Translations under genes and position numbers: made by a program
Shown: positions 17,670 through 25,055 of the stretch, piece by piece
Position numbering within the stretch: the first letter of the stretch is position 1
Layout of the letters: the number at the start of each line of letters is the position of its first letter
Notes under the pieces: generated by a model
What the model saw: the letters and a program-made list of their open reading frames with translations, nothing else
The model's database searches: none
What the model was told of the DNA's origin: nothing
Assembly: GCA_023701135.1 (NCBI GenBank)
Contig: JAMPXP010000007.1
Span: forward strand, 1-64,000
Direction: 5' to 3'
From: Desulfobacula sp.
Lineage (GTDB): Bacteria > Desulfobacterota > Desulfobacteria > Desulfobacterales > Desulfobacteraceae
DNA: 64,000 nucleotides

Positions 17670-17837
17670 ATGAGTGATGAGAAACAGAAAACATTATGCG
17701 CCCATGTAGAAGAAGAGTTGCAGGTCAAAGATCCAAAGGCCTATATTGCACTAATCAAACCGGCCACCCATTACTGCGAAGGCTGTGGACGCAGCGCCGC
17801 AAAAGCAGAAAATGTGTGTAAACCGCAACCGCTTTGA
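17670..17837 (+). CDS. Small cysteine-rich protein, possible zinc ribbon
   Basis: A 55-residue frame with a good ribosome site (GGAGGG, about 8 bp upstream) and a terminator-like hairpin right behind it. Cys10-x-His12, His34-x-Cys36-x2-Cys39 (HYCEGCG) and Cys50 could bind zinc. The rest is charged and helical (HVEEELQVKD). Function and family are not recognised. The codon use and flanking signals argue for a real gene. Confidence 0.6.
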   Translation: MSDEKQKTLCAHVEEELQVKDPKAYIALIKPATHYCEGCGRSAAKAENVCKPQPL

Positions 17838-17853
17838 TATATCGTGATCCCAT

Positions 17854-17892
17854 CCGCCCCATTCCCGGCTGCAATGGAGATGGGGCGGTTTA
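17854..17892 (+). terminator. Rho-independent-like terminator
   Basis: CCGCCCCAT at 17854-17862 pairs exactly with ATGGGGCGG at 17880-17888, with a 17-base loop and a short T-rich tail. It follows the small gene at 17670 by 16 bp and can also serve the minus-strand gene ending at 17890. Confidence 0.6.
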
Positions 17893-18333
17893 TTCCTCCC
17901 GGATCACTTTATCCCCCACCGTTTCAATGATCTGCTCCAAAATCCCGGCATCCTGTTTCTCTACAGGCTTCCAGGAATTTCGGAGAACCCGGTCGCCATC
18001 GGTATCAAATTTTACATCGGATATCACAATTTCGGTGTATTTTAATTTCGGGTCGTGCTTGTGATGCGGCCAAACTTCAAAAGCCCTTAAATGAGATATC
18101 TCCAAAGTGAATTCCTCACAAATTCTGGGGATAATATATTCAATACAGTTGGTTGCCGATATTCCGGTATCATCCCCCTGGTCTATCAAAAGCACCCAAC
18201 TGTCTTCTGTAGTAGCTTCATGGGCGATTATCAAATGGCAAAAAGAATCCATCAGGCTCGGATCATTACGCTCTCGCTCCGTCCCGGAGCCTTTCCAGTT
18301 GTAAATAGCCGAATGTGTGATTTTGAAATACAT
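17890..18333 (-). CDS. Hypothetical protein
   Basis: A 147-residue soluble protein with no signal peptide or membrane segment. It is rich in acidic and His residues (WPHHKHDPKLKYTEIVISDV near 90) and has the alternating pattern of an alpha/beta fold. I recognise no family. It begins 14 bp after the YwbE-family gene on the same strand, so the two are probably one transcript, and it ends at the bidirectional hairpin at 17854-17892. Confidence 0.6.
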   Translation of the reverse strand: MYFKITHSAIYNWKGSGTERERNDPSLMDSFCHLIIAHEATTEDSWVLLIDQGDDTGISATNCIEYIIPRICEEFTLEISHLRAFEVWPHHKHDPKLKYTEIVISDVKFDTDGDRVLRNSWKPVEKQDAGILEQIIETVGDKVIREE

Positions 18334-18347
18334 GACGGACCTGAATT

Positions 18348-18545
18348 TTAAATATGAATAATCTTAACCCTTCCGACCAGGCCATTTTCCAATCGGACCT
18401 TTATGCCATGCGGATGGAAAGGCGATTTTGTTAAAATGGTTTTTACCCTGCCTTGGGTCAACACTCCTGATTTTTGGTCTTTTTTCAGGACAATGGAAAC
18501 GGTTTGTCCTGGTTTGATATGCGCCCTGTTCTGTCCGTCCGTCAT
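18348..18545 (-). CDS. YwbE family protein (DUF2196)
   Basis: A 65-residue basic protein matching the YwbE family over its whole length: IKPGQTVSIVLKKDQKSG, then LTQGRVKTILTKSPFHPHGI and KVRLENGLVGRV. The frame stays open to 18761, but the extra upstream part has no family similarity and the ATG at 18545 has its own ribosome site (AAGGGGAA), so the short form is chosen. The molecular role of the family is not established. Confidence 0.85.
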   Translation of the reverse strand: MTDGQNRAHIKPGQTVSIVLKKDQKSGVLTQGRVKTILTKSPFHPHGIKVRLENGLVGRVKIIHI

Positions 18546-18897
18546 TATTCCCCTTACCTTTAAACTGTAAAATAAAAAACAATATACATCATTTCCAGAT
18601 TTTGAAAAACGGCGAATACAAATCCCTCTCCTATGGGTGACCCCGAAGAACCCCTGGCTGTCTTCGTGGAAGATTTTATAATACCCTAGTCCTGATCTGC
18701 CCGGATAAATTTCCGCTTTTTTAAAGGAGGGTATCATCATGAATATTTCGCCGGCAATCATTCCCTTCTCAAAAGCCTATTCAATTTTATCAAAAACACT
18801 GCCGAACCGGATCTTCCCAATCCCCGACACTTGAAACACCAGTGTTTGGTGAGTTTTCAGGGACACTATCGACTGGTCATAGACACATTGTGGGGTT
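18546..18897. other. Intergenic region, no gene recognised
   Basis: About 350 bp between the YwbE-family gene and the first attC-like site. Apart from a short symmetric element AAACAC-CA-GTGTTT (18834-18847) and the YwbE leader, I see no feature. It may be the chromosomal border of the cassette cluster. Confidence 0.4.
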
Positions 18898-18969
18898 TTT
18901 TAACGCAGCCCTCACCGGCGGGAATGGAGCGTAGCGGAATTCCCGTCCGAGTGTAGGACATCGTTCGGC
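18898..18969 (-). other. attC-like recombination site 3
   Basis: Read on the minus strand, the site begins with GCCGAAC (18969-18963) and ends with GTTAAAA (18904-18898), the R-box pair. Between them the strand folds as CCT-a-CAC-t-CGG-a-CGGGAAT against ATTCCCG-c-CGGTG-AGG, a stem interrupted by single unpaired bases as in folded attC sites, with a loop around 18919-18937. The last codons and stop (18912) of the DUF2971 gene lie inside the site. Confidence 0.7.
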
Positions 18970-19778
18970 ACTGATTTGATTATTATTTCATAATCATTGC
19001 CTAATTCAGCCATAAAATACTTAACTCGATCTCCAAATATCTGTTTTACAATTTTCATATTTTTAGGAGGAAAATTTGCACCAAATATTATCTCGGATAA
19101 CTCACCAGGATATGGATATGTCTTGTTTCCTTCTGGTTGGCAAATACGCCATTCGTTTTCTTCTTTCCAGTGATAGGATTTCCTGAATAACATCAAATCA
19201 GCTTTTCCGAATTTCTCGTGCATGGTTTCTAAGAGTGAAAGTTTGGGTCTATTTTTCAAATACCTGACTTTCCTTGTCCTGTTAGATCCAAGGGGATTTC
19301 CTTTATTCCTTTCAAACCCTATGCAAATACCTGAATGATTTTTTGCATAATGAGACCACATTAAAATACTATTATTTTTAGTTGTAAGACTTAAAATTCC
19401 GATATTCGCCAATTTAGATGATTGAAGGTAATAAATCCAAGATGTGAATGCATGGCGAATCATATATTGCTCAACAATACTATTTCCATATTTGATTTTT
19501 TGAGGGTTTGAAATTTTTGAAATTAACGTTTCTATTTTATCGAATTTTATCTTGGTCCTCAAAAATTCAGTTTCTTCTTTTGAGAGCAAACCAATTATTT
19601 CCGATATGCTTTCATCGCTTATTGTAATAACAGGCCTGCAATCATAAGGATCATTTAAATTTCTCGACTTTGAGTACCAAATTTCACCTTTTTCAAATCC
19701 AATTTTTCTTTTCTGGTGAGCCTTTTCATTAAGGTCACCATCAAATGGGAGATATTTGTATAGTTTATCAACATACAT
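18912..19778 (-). CDS. DUF2971 protein in a gene cassette
   Basis: A 288-residue AT-rich gene. The protein shows the DUF2971 layout: KLYKYLPF at the start, IWYSKSRNLNDPYDCRP (near 40), TSWIYYL and LSLTTKNNSILMWSHYAKNHSGICIGF (near 120-160). DUF2971 proteins are frequent cassette cargo and of unknown biochemical function. The start ATG is 10 bp after the attC-like site 19788-19852, and the final 19 or so residues are encoded by the attC-like site at 18898-18969. The cassette would depend on outside transcription. Confidence 0.8.
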   Translation of the reverse strand: MYVDKLYKYLPFDGDLNEKAHQKRKIGFEKGEIWYSKSRNLNDPYDCRPVITISDESISEIIGLLSKEETEFLRTKIKFDKIETLISKISNPQKIKYGNSIVEQYMIRHAFTSWIYYLQSSKLANIGILSLTTKNNSILMWSHYAKNHSGICIGFERNKGNPLGSNRTRKVRYLKNRPKLSLLETMHEKFGKADLMLFRKSYHWKEENEWRICQPEGNKTYPYPGELSEIIFGANFPPKNMKIVKQIFGDRVKYFMAELGNDYEIIIKSVPNDVLHSDGNSATLHSRR

Positions 19779-19787
19779 AATTTCTAT

Positions 19788-19852
19788 GCCGAACGTTTGA
19801 GCTCAGGCCTCGGCCCCGTCAGGGCCATCGCACCTGCAGCGAATGGTTATGT
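19788..19852 (-). other. attC-like recombination site 2
   Basis: On the minus strand it starts with ACATAAC (19852-19846), which contains the stop codon of the protease-like gene, and ends with GTTCGGC (19794-19788). Internal arms GGCCC and GGGCC plus AGG and CCT allow an imperfect hairpin. The following cassette gene starts 10 bp beyond. Confidence 0.6.
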
Positions 19853-20515
19853 GCTCACACTCCGCTTGATAATGTCAATTGCGTGCTTGATTCCGTAAGC
19901 GATAAGAAATCCGGTGTTGTACGGCACAGACATATCGGTCCTGTTCCCCTTGCCATCAACTACGATTTCGTTCTCTATACGATACTTTGACACGACTCCG
20001 GCTACACGAACCTCGGTTGGCTTTCCTGCCGGATAGAAGAACAGTGGCCCTCCAGAGAATCCTTCATTGTTTATGGCGTCGACATGAATGACCTGAGGAT
20101 CACCAAAGCCAATTGATGATGCGGTGCCTTTCTTTGCAAAAGCGATCGGACGGCCTCCCATAATGCCGCAGCCATCACTCCACATCTTGTATGGGAACCC
20201 CAGGAAATACATATCTTGGCCCAATATTAGTTCGGCTACGGTCGGATTAACCGGGACCGTTGGCCCGGCGAGGGCAATGGGGATCTTCAGAACGGATATG
20301 TCAATTTCACCCCGACCGTGGCCGACAACTATCGCTGGTAAATCATGCCACTGCTCCTTTAGGAACAATTTCAGCAAGAAGCCATTCTTCGATGCATCCA
20401 GAAGGTGGCGCGCTGTTACAACATACTCCACACCATCTACATCTAGTGCGAAAGCAGTTCCATACTGCTCGGCCTTGATGAAGTAGGTTCGATACAGAAT
20501 GTTTGATAGAATCAT
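19847..20515 (-). CDS. Trypsin-like serine peptidase in a gene cassette
   Basis: A 222-residue chymotrypsin-fold protein without a signal peptide. The catalytic triad is visible as His in VTARHLL (near 36), Asp in EIDISVLKI (near 72) and Ser in EGFSGGPLF (near 150). Small cytoplasmic trypsin-like proteins of this kind occur in mobile and defence-associated contexts. The stop codon TAA sits within the attC-like site 19788-19852, and the start is 46 bp after the GTT of the upstream site at 20561-20567. The physiological target is unknown. Confidence 0.82.
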   Translation of the reverse strand: MILSNILYRTYFIKAEQYGTAFALDVDGVEYVVTARHLLDASKNGFLLKLFLKEQWHDLPAIVVGHGRGEIDISVLKIPIALAGPTVPVNPTVAELILGQDMYFLGFPYKMWSDGCGIMGGRPIAFAKKGTASSIGFGDPQVIHVDAINNEGFSGGPLFFYPAGKPTEVRVAGVVSKYRIENEIVVDGKGNRTDMSVPYNTGFLIAYGIKHAIDIIKRSVST

Positions 20516-20560
20516 TCCACGATGCCTTTGAGTGTCCGATTTCTTGACTCTCTGATGAGC

Positions 20561-20613
20561 GCATAACGCCCGCGGTCAGTGAGCAGCCAGGGCTTCCACT
20601 GAACTTGTTAAAA
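20561..20613 (-). other. attC-like recombination site 1
   Basis: On the minus strand it starts with TTTTAAC (20613-20607) and ends with GGGCGTTATGC, giving the GTTATGC box (20567-20561) common in attC sites. CAGTG and CACTG plus AGCC and GGCT form the stem, with an unpaired T opposite the GAC side. It lies about 100 bp downstream of the small membrane protein gene. Confidence 0.7.
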
Positions 20614-20711
20614 AACGATTAATTCCAACTTCAGACAAACTTTTAAAAATGCGCTGGCCCTGGATGTCCACTGGACTGCGTTGTTATGGATTTTTCTACT
20701 TCTTACTATCT

Positions 20712-20957
20712 TTACCACTGCATTAAACTTCCTATTGCTACACAAACGAGCCCCACATTGAAAAGCATCTTGTCAATATAGACGATAGTTGGTTCACGGT
20801 ACGAACCGTCCTCTGCTCTCTTTACGATGTTTTTCCAATATTTCTTATCCTCTTTGCTTCTTGCAGAAAGAGTGTATTTGTTCTCGATCTTGACTGCGAA
20901 AGCCAGGCATATCGTACCCAATATGACGAACAGTATTCCTCCATGGCTCAAAGTCAT
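20712..20957 (-). CDS. Small two-segment membrane protein, first cassette
   Basis: An 81-residue protein with hydrophobic segments at about 6-22 and 62-79 and a charged loop between them (RSKEDKKYWKNIVKRAEDG). ATG at 20957 has AAGGGA about 7 bp upstream and is preferred to a TTG six codons earlier. It is followed by the attC-like site 20561-20613, so it is the first visible cassette. No upstream recombination site was secured; CCATAAC at 20995-21001 is a weak candidate. Family not recognised. Confidence 0.62.
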   Translation of the reverse strand: MTLSHGGILFVILGTICLAFAVKIENKYTLSARSKEDKKYWKNIVKRAEDGSYREPTIVYIDKMLFNVGLVCVAIGSLMQW

Positions 20958-21249
20958 AATTGTTCCCTTAACCAATATTTTCAGTTCTTCGAAACCATAA
21001 CAGTTTAAATAGATGGAAAGCTTTCTATATATTGCCTATATACAATAGAAAAATTTCAATCTATGGCGGTAATAAGCCGACAAATCCGGAAAATCCTGCG
21101 TTGAATTTTCCGTATCCCGATGTTTGTATCCGATAACATGGAAAATATGAAGAAACAACAAAAATTTGAGCTTGAACCGGTCAAGGCCAAAAGTGATTTC
21201 CCCGAAAAATTTTTTTGATGAAATTTTTGAGATGAGACAGGGCGGTAAT

Positions 21250-23679
21250 TCAGTCGGAGATTTTGTTTCTCGATTCTCTTTTTACCAGCAGCAGGGTGTT
21301 GAATGTCACGGAAAGGCTGCTGAGAAGCATGGCGGTTGCGGCGATGATGGGGTTCAGCAGGCCGGCGGCGGCCACCGGGATGGTGATGACATTATAGGCA
21401 AGGGCAAACCAGAGGTTTTGCCGGACCTTCTGATTCACGCGTTTGGCAAGGGATAGAAATTCAAGGAGCTGGACCGGGGTCTCCTGCATCAGGGTAATGG
21501 CGGCAACGCCTTCACTTGGATTGAGGCCTGAATGAACGGCCACGGCAAGATCCGATCGGGCCATGGCCGGGGCATCGTTTACGCCGTCTCCCACCATGGC
21601 GGTTTTTTTGCCGGATTGTTTCAGTTCCTGGATAAAACCGGCCTTTTCATGGGGAAGCAATCCGCCGCGGGTGCGTTGGGCCGGGATGTTCACAAAGGCC
21701 CCGGCGGCCAGGGTGGTTTTTTCCGCATCCCCGGAAACCAGAAAACTGGTGAATCCCATGTTATGGAGGTCTGCAACCAGGGATGTGACGCCGGCTTTCA
21801 TGGAATCACCCAGGCGGACGGCTGCCAGGATTTTATCATCTGTGGATAAAAACACCGTTGATATGATCTGGGCTCCCTGTTCGGCGGGGGATGAGGGTGC
21901 GGCGCTGTTTTCTTTTTGGACAAAATCCATGCTGCCGAAGCGATAGGTTTCATTCTGGAAACGGCAACTGATCCCGTTGGGATGGTGGGTGAGGTTTTCC
22001 AGTTCAAGGGGCTCAATGCCCTTGGCCATGCCGTAAGCCCTGATGGTGTGGGCAATATAATGGTCCGAGGCCTGTTCCATGGCCAAAATCATCTGCCAGG
22101 CTTTTTTTTCGGGAAACCCATTTTCCGTCTCCATGCCCAGCACTTCAAGCCTGCCCGTTGTCAGGGTCCCGGTTTTGTCAAAAACAAGGGTATCCAGGCC
22201 TTCAACCCGTTCAAAGGCTTCAAAATCCCTGACCAGGATGCCCCTTTTCCCGGCGGCGGAGACGCCGGCCGTCAGGGCCAGGGGTATGGCGATGCCCAGG
22301 GCGCAGGGGCATGAAATCACCAGGACGGAAATTCCCCGGTTGAAGGCTTCATGGGGCGGCAGTCCGAAGAGCATCCAGAAAAAACAGGTGGCCACGGAAA
22401 GTCCCATGACCGTGGGGACAAAATATTTTAAAAGGGTTTCAAACCGTCTGGTCCGGGCGGTTTTGCTTGAAAGGCTGTTTTCCATGATTTTGAGCATTCG
22501 GCCGAGAATGGAGTCCTCGCCCACTTCCTTGGCTTTGACCTGAATCTTTCCCGAAATTATCCGGGTCCCGCTTTTGACCTTGTCGTCAAGCCCGGCCCGG
22601 ACCGGTTTTGCCTCTCCGGTGACGGAGGATTCGTCAATGAGGGCCTCGCCTTGGGTGACAACGCCGTCGGCCGCCAGGATTTCCCCCTCTTCAGCCATGA
22701 AAAGATCCCCTTTGGACAATTGCTTGATGGAAACATAGCGCCCATTGGGGAATGCATCGGTGCAGATCCTGACCTTTTGGGGAACCAGGGAGAAAAAGGC
22801 TCCCAGGCCCTGGCTGATCCTGTTTTTTGCATTCTGTTCCAGCATTTTGCCGGTCAGGATCAGGAGGATCAGCATGGATGAGGCATCAAAATAAAGATGG
22901 AGGCTGCCCCTGGACAGTTGAAACAGGCTGTAGCCATAGGTGGATAATGAACCGGTGGAAATCAGGGTCTCCATGCCGGTCCAGCCGGATCTGATGCCGC
23001 TGAGGGTCCGCCTGTGTATGGGATAACCGCCCCAGAACACGACAACGGACGCCATGAGGGCCGCAGGCCAGGCCAGCAATTGAACGGAACGGGCCGACAG
23101 GTCCGTGAAAAATCCGGAATAGACGGCCCAACTCAGCATCATGACATTCATGGTTAAAAACAGGGTGGCAAAGAGGCGGACGAATTCCCTTGTATCGGTC
23201 CTGGACCTTTGATCAAGGAAGGCCGGTTTATAGCCCAGTTTTTCAATGATGGTAAAAATTTTATCCGGAGATGTTTTGACGGGATCATAACGGACGGTTC
23301 CCCTGTCGCTGGAAAAATTACAGGAGGCTGTCGTCACCCCGTTGGAGCGGGTGAGGGCGTTTTCAAGGACCCAGGCGCAGGCCGGGCACCACATATTCTT
23401 GACCTGGAAATGGAAGGTCAGGAGGGTATCGGAATCAAAGGGGCCGGACGGCGCTTCCGGGGCCGGTTCCTGCCTCGAGGTGTCCGGGATGACACCTGCG
23501 GCCACACATTGTTTGTAAAGGGCGGTGTCCTTGAAATCCGTTGCGTCTTTGCACTGCTGGGATTCCATGAGCATGGCATGGACCATTTTGCAGCCGTTGC
23601 AGCAGAACACATCCTTTGCCGGGTCTGCCTGGGTTTTGACGGGAAGGCCGCAAAGCTTGCAGGGCAGGACGGTTTTCAT
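21250..23679 (-). CDS. ccoI: Copper-transporting P-type ATPase, CcoI/FixI type
   Basis: An 809-residue P1B ATPase. A cysteine-rich N-terminus (Cys7, Cys10, Cys26, Cys27, Cys30) precedes a heavy-metal domain with CPAC (98-101), then transmembrane segments, SCPCALG (near 457) as the membrane metal site, DKTGTLT (near 501) with the phosphorylated Asp, and GDGVNDAPAM. The N-terminal Cys block and position after oxidase genes identify the CcoI group, which supplies copper for cbb3 oxidase assembly. ATG at 23679 has AAGGG at good spacing; an ATG eight codons earlier lacks a site. It is the last gene of the minus-strand respiratory block. Confidence 0.9.
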   Translation of the reverse strand: MKTVLPCKLCGLPVKTQADPAKDVFCCNGCKMVHAMLMESQQCKDATDFKDTALYKQCVAAGVIPDTSRQEPAPEAPSGPFDSDTLLTFHFQVKNMWCPACAWVLENALTRSNGVTTASCNFSSDRGTVRYDPVKTSPDKIFTIIEKLGYKPAFLDQRSRTDTREFVRLFATLFLTMNVMMLSWAVYSGFFTDLSARSVQLLAWPAALMASVVVFWGGYPIHRRTLSGIRSGWTGMETLISTGSLSTYGYSLFQLSRGSLHLYFDASSMLILLILTGKMLEQNAKNRISQGLGAFFSLVPQKVRICTDAFPNGRYVSIKQLSKGDLFMAEEGEILAADGVVTQGEALIDESSVTGEAKPVRAGLDDKVKSGTRIISGKIQVKAKEVGEDSILGRMLKIMENSLSSKTARTRRFETLLKYFVPTVMGLSVATCFFWMLFGLPPHEAFNRGISVLVISCPCALGIAIPLALTAGVSAAGKRGILVRDFEAFERVEGLDTLVFDKTGTLTTGRLEVLGMETENGFPEKKAWQMILAMEQASDHYIAHTIRAYGMAKGIEPLELENLTHHPNGISCRFQNETYRFGSMDFVQKENSAAPSSPAEQGAQIISTVFLSTDDKILAAVRLGDSMKAGVTSLVADLHNMGFTSFLVSGDAEKTTLAAGAFVNIPAQRTRGGLLPHEKAGFIQELKQSGKKTAMVGDGVNDAPAMARSDLAVAVHSGLNPSEGVAAITLMQETPVQLLEFLSLAKRVNQKVRQNLWFALAYNVITIPVAAAGLLNPIIAATAMLLSSLSVTFNTLLLVKRESRNKISD

Positions 23680-23724
23680 TGCCGGCCCTTCAGGCAGGGG
23701 CATGTTGCATGGCTCGGCATCGGA

Positions 23725-24240
23725 TCAATGGCCGGTTTTCTGCATGAACCGGAGATATTGGATAACGGCCTCACGGCTTTCAACGGACATGGAGCTGGCA
23801 AGGGCAGGGGTTTTTTTGCTGCCGTAACTGATGACGGTGAACAATTCCTTATCCGTTAACCCTACTGCCTTTTCTCCGGTGAGGTCCGTGGGCAGGGGAA
23901 AAAAACTCTGTCCCACGGTTCCCAGGCCGTCCAGGCGGGGCCCGTGGCAATGGGCGCAGAAGGCGGTATACTCTTTTTTCCCCGTTGCCAGGATGAGGTC
24001 TTCAGGCCATGGCAGGGCCGGGGGCAGGATATGGTTGGCGAGGTTTTCCCTGGTCCGGGCCTCGCTTTTTTGTGAAACGGCCCGCTTATCCATGAGCAGC
24101 TCCGGCTCCTCATGGGGACGGACCACGGGGGTCTGGTACATCCGTCCGGCTTTCAGATTTGTGTCATACAGGGTGATGACCGTATAGACGCCTGTTCCGG
24201 CGATCAATGCAAAAACGGCAAGAAAGAGTGCCTGTTTCAT
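23725..24240 (-). CDS. Membrane-anchored monohaem cytochrome c (CcoP-like C-terminal part)
   Basis: A 171-residue protein with an N-terminal anchor (about 3-24) and one haem-binding CAHCH (95-99) in a class I cytochrome c fold; the distal Met is probably in the SSMSV stretch near 150. The open frame extends upstream to 24525, but the ATG at 24240 overlaps the preceding stop by 4 bp (ATGA) and fits a cytochrome. Together with the 91-residue protein at 24474 it appears to replace a normal CcoP, or it may stand in for the missing ActE. Confidence 0.82.
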   Translation of the reverse strand: MKQALFLAVFALIAGTGVYTVITLYDTNLKAGRMYQTPVVRPHEEPELLMDKRAVSQKSEARTRENLANHILPPALPWPEDLILATGKKEYTAFCAHCHGPRLDGLGTVGQSFFPLPTDLTGEKAVGLTDKELFTVISYGSKKTPALASSMSVESREAVIQYLRFMQKTGH

Positions 24241-24470
24241 GGGGTCCGGCCCTCCTTTTCGTTGACATGCTGACCCAGGGGGTTTTTCGGATAGGTCCCA
24301 TAGGGGGATTCCGAGGGGATGCTTTTCACGGGCCGGTAATCCCAGGAGGGTCTTCCCTTGTCCGATACCACAATAAAGGTGAAATACCCGACACCGAGGA
24401 TGATACCGACCAATGCAATGATCCACAGCCAGGTGCGCAAGATGGATTCTTTCATTTTCAGCGGGTTCAT
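24237..24470 (-). CDS. Small single-span membrane protein of the oxidase operon
   Basis: A 77-residue protein with one membrane segment (about 13-35) and a Pro-rich polar tail (WDYRPVKSIPSESPYGTYPKN). It starts 3 bp after the CcoP-N-like gene and overlaps the cytochrome c gene by 4 bp, so it is clearly part of the operon. It could be a structural oxidase subunit comparable to CcoQ or the four-helix small subunits. I recognise no family. Confidence 0.65.
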   Translation of the reverse strand: MNPLKMKESILRTWLWIIALVGIILGVGYFTFIVVSDKGRPSWDYRPVKSIPSESPYGTYPKNPLGQHVNEKEGRTP

Positions 24471-24473
24471 GGG

Positions 24474-24749
24474 TTATAAAATTACCTCCGAAAAGCCGTA
24501 AAACAGAATATAAAACAGGGCCCACAAAATCGTACCGGCAATGATCAGGGCCAGGATCAGCGGGAAGGGGCCGTCTCCTTTTTCAATGCCGTCGGCAAAC
24601 TGCTGGATGGCTTTAATGTTCAGGGCCCTGGCCCTGGGTCCGGACAGGGGGAGGACCCACAGGGTCACGCCGAAAAGAATTAAAAAAATGACGGCGCAGA
24701 TGATCAGGGCTGCAACCTGCTGGGTATGTAAAAGTTCGAAAAATCTCAT
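24474..24749 (-). CDS. Small membrane protein resembling the CcoP N-terminal domain
   Basis: A 91-residue protein with two membrane segments (about 13-34 and 62-85). The loop FADGIEKGDGPFP followed by a hydrophobic GTILWALFYILFYGF recalls the N-terminal domain of CcoP/FixP, where GIEEYDNPLP precedes an analogous helix. No haem motif is present. It lies between the CcoS-like gene and the 77-residue gene and would provide the CcoP membrane anchor as a separate polypeptide. The resemblance is by eye only. Confidence 0.55.
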   Translation of the reverse strand: MRFFELLHTQQVAALIICAVIFLILFGVTLWVLPLSGPRARALNIKAIQQFADGIEKGDGPFPLILALIIAGTILWALFYILFYGFSEVIL

Positions 24750-24771
24750 GTCAATGCCTCACGATATCCGC

Positions 24772-25026
24772 TTATTGGAAAAAAAGTGCATAGCCCACCA
24801 GGGCAAAGCTTGCCGCAACACCGGCAAGGGCCAGGTAAAAAATAAAATAGAGTTGAAATCCACTCCCATGGGAGGTTGCCGCAACTTCGGGCCGGACCTC
24901 TTCCAGGGCCAGAAACCTTGCCCGCTGCTGGTCGGAGAACTGTCCGTTTTTCAGGGCCCACAGAAACACGGCAATGCCGATAAAAACGCCTGTCAGGATA
25001 TATGCCAGAAAATAGGGATAGTACAT
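24772..25026 (-). CDS. CcoS-like oxidase maturation protein with an extra helix
   Basis: An 84-residue protein. The first half (hydrophobic 4-24, then FLWALKNGQFSDQQ) matches the CcoS/FixS signature of a helix followed by W-A-x-K-x-G-Q-F-D/S. The second half carries an additional membrane helix (about 60-80) that normal CcoS lacks. CcoS proteins are needed for insertion of copper and haem into cbb3 oxidases. ATG at 25026 has AGAGGA 6 bp upstream. It could alternatively be a structural subunit. Confidence 0.6.
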   Translation of the reverse strand: MYYPYFLAYILTGVFIGIAVFLWALKNGQFSDQQRARFLALEEVRPEVAATSHGSGFQLYFIFYLALAGVAASFALVGYALFFQ

Positions 25027-25055
25027 GTATTTTCCTCTATTGTTCTCCAAAAGGG

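Larger units (their letters stand above)
18898..20957 (-). mobile_element. Integrase-less integron cassette cluster (CALIN), three cassettes
   Basis: Three minus-strand genes in a row each end close to or inside an attC-like site: 18898-18969, 19788-19852 and 20561-20613. The genes are unrelated in function and differ in composition from the surroundings, and two begin within 10 to 46 bp of the preceding site's crossover GTT, which is the layout of integron gene cassettes. No integron integrase gene exists in the window, so this is a cluster of attC sites lacking the integrase, unless one lies elsewhere in the genome. Confidence 0.72.

Noticed and set aside
18546-18761. 72-codon N-terminal extension of the YwbE-family protein
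   Set aside because: The extension has no family similarity, and the internal ATG at 18545 has its own ribosome site and gives the normal family length.
18834-18847. AAACAC-CA-GTGTTT palindrome near the cassette border
   Set aside because: Too short, no associated promoter or gene, and not placed like an attC or insertion sequence end.
20995-21001. CCATAAC as the end of a fourth attC-like site upstream of the first cassette
   Set aside because: Only one box is seen; no matching partner or stem was found toward 21250, so it is not called.
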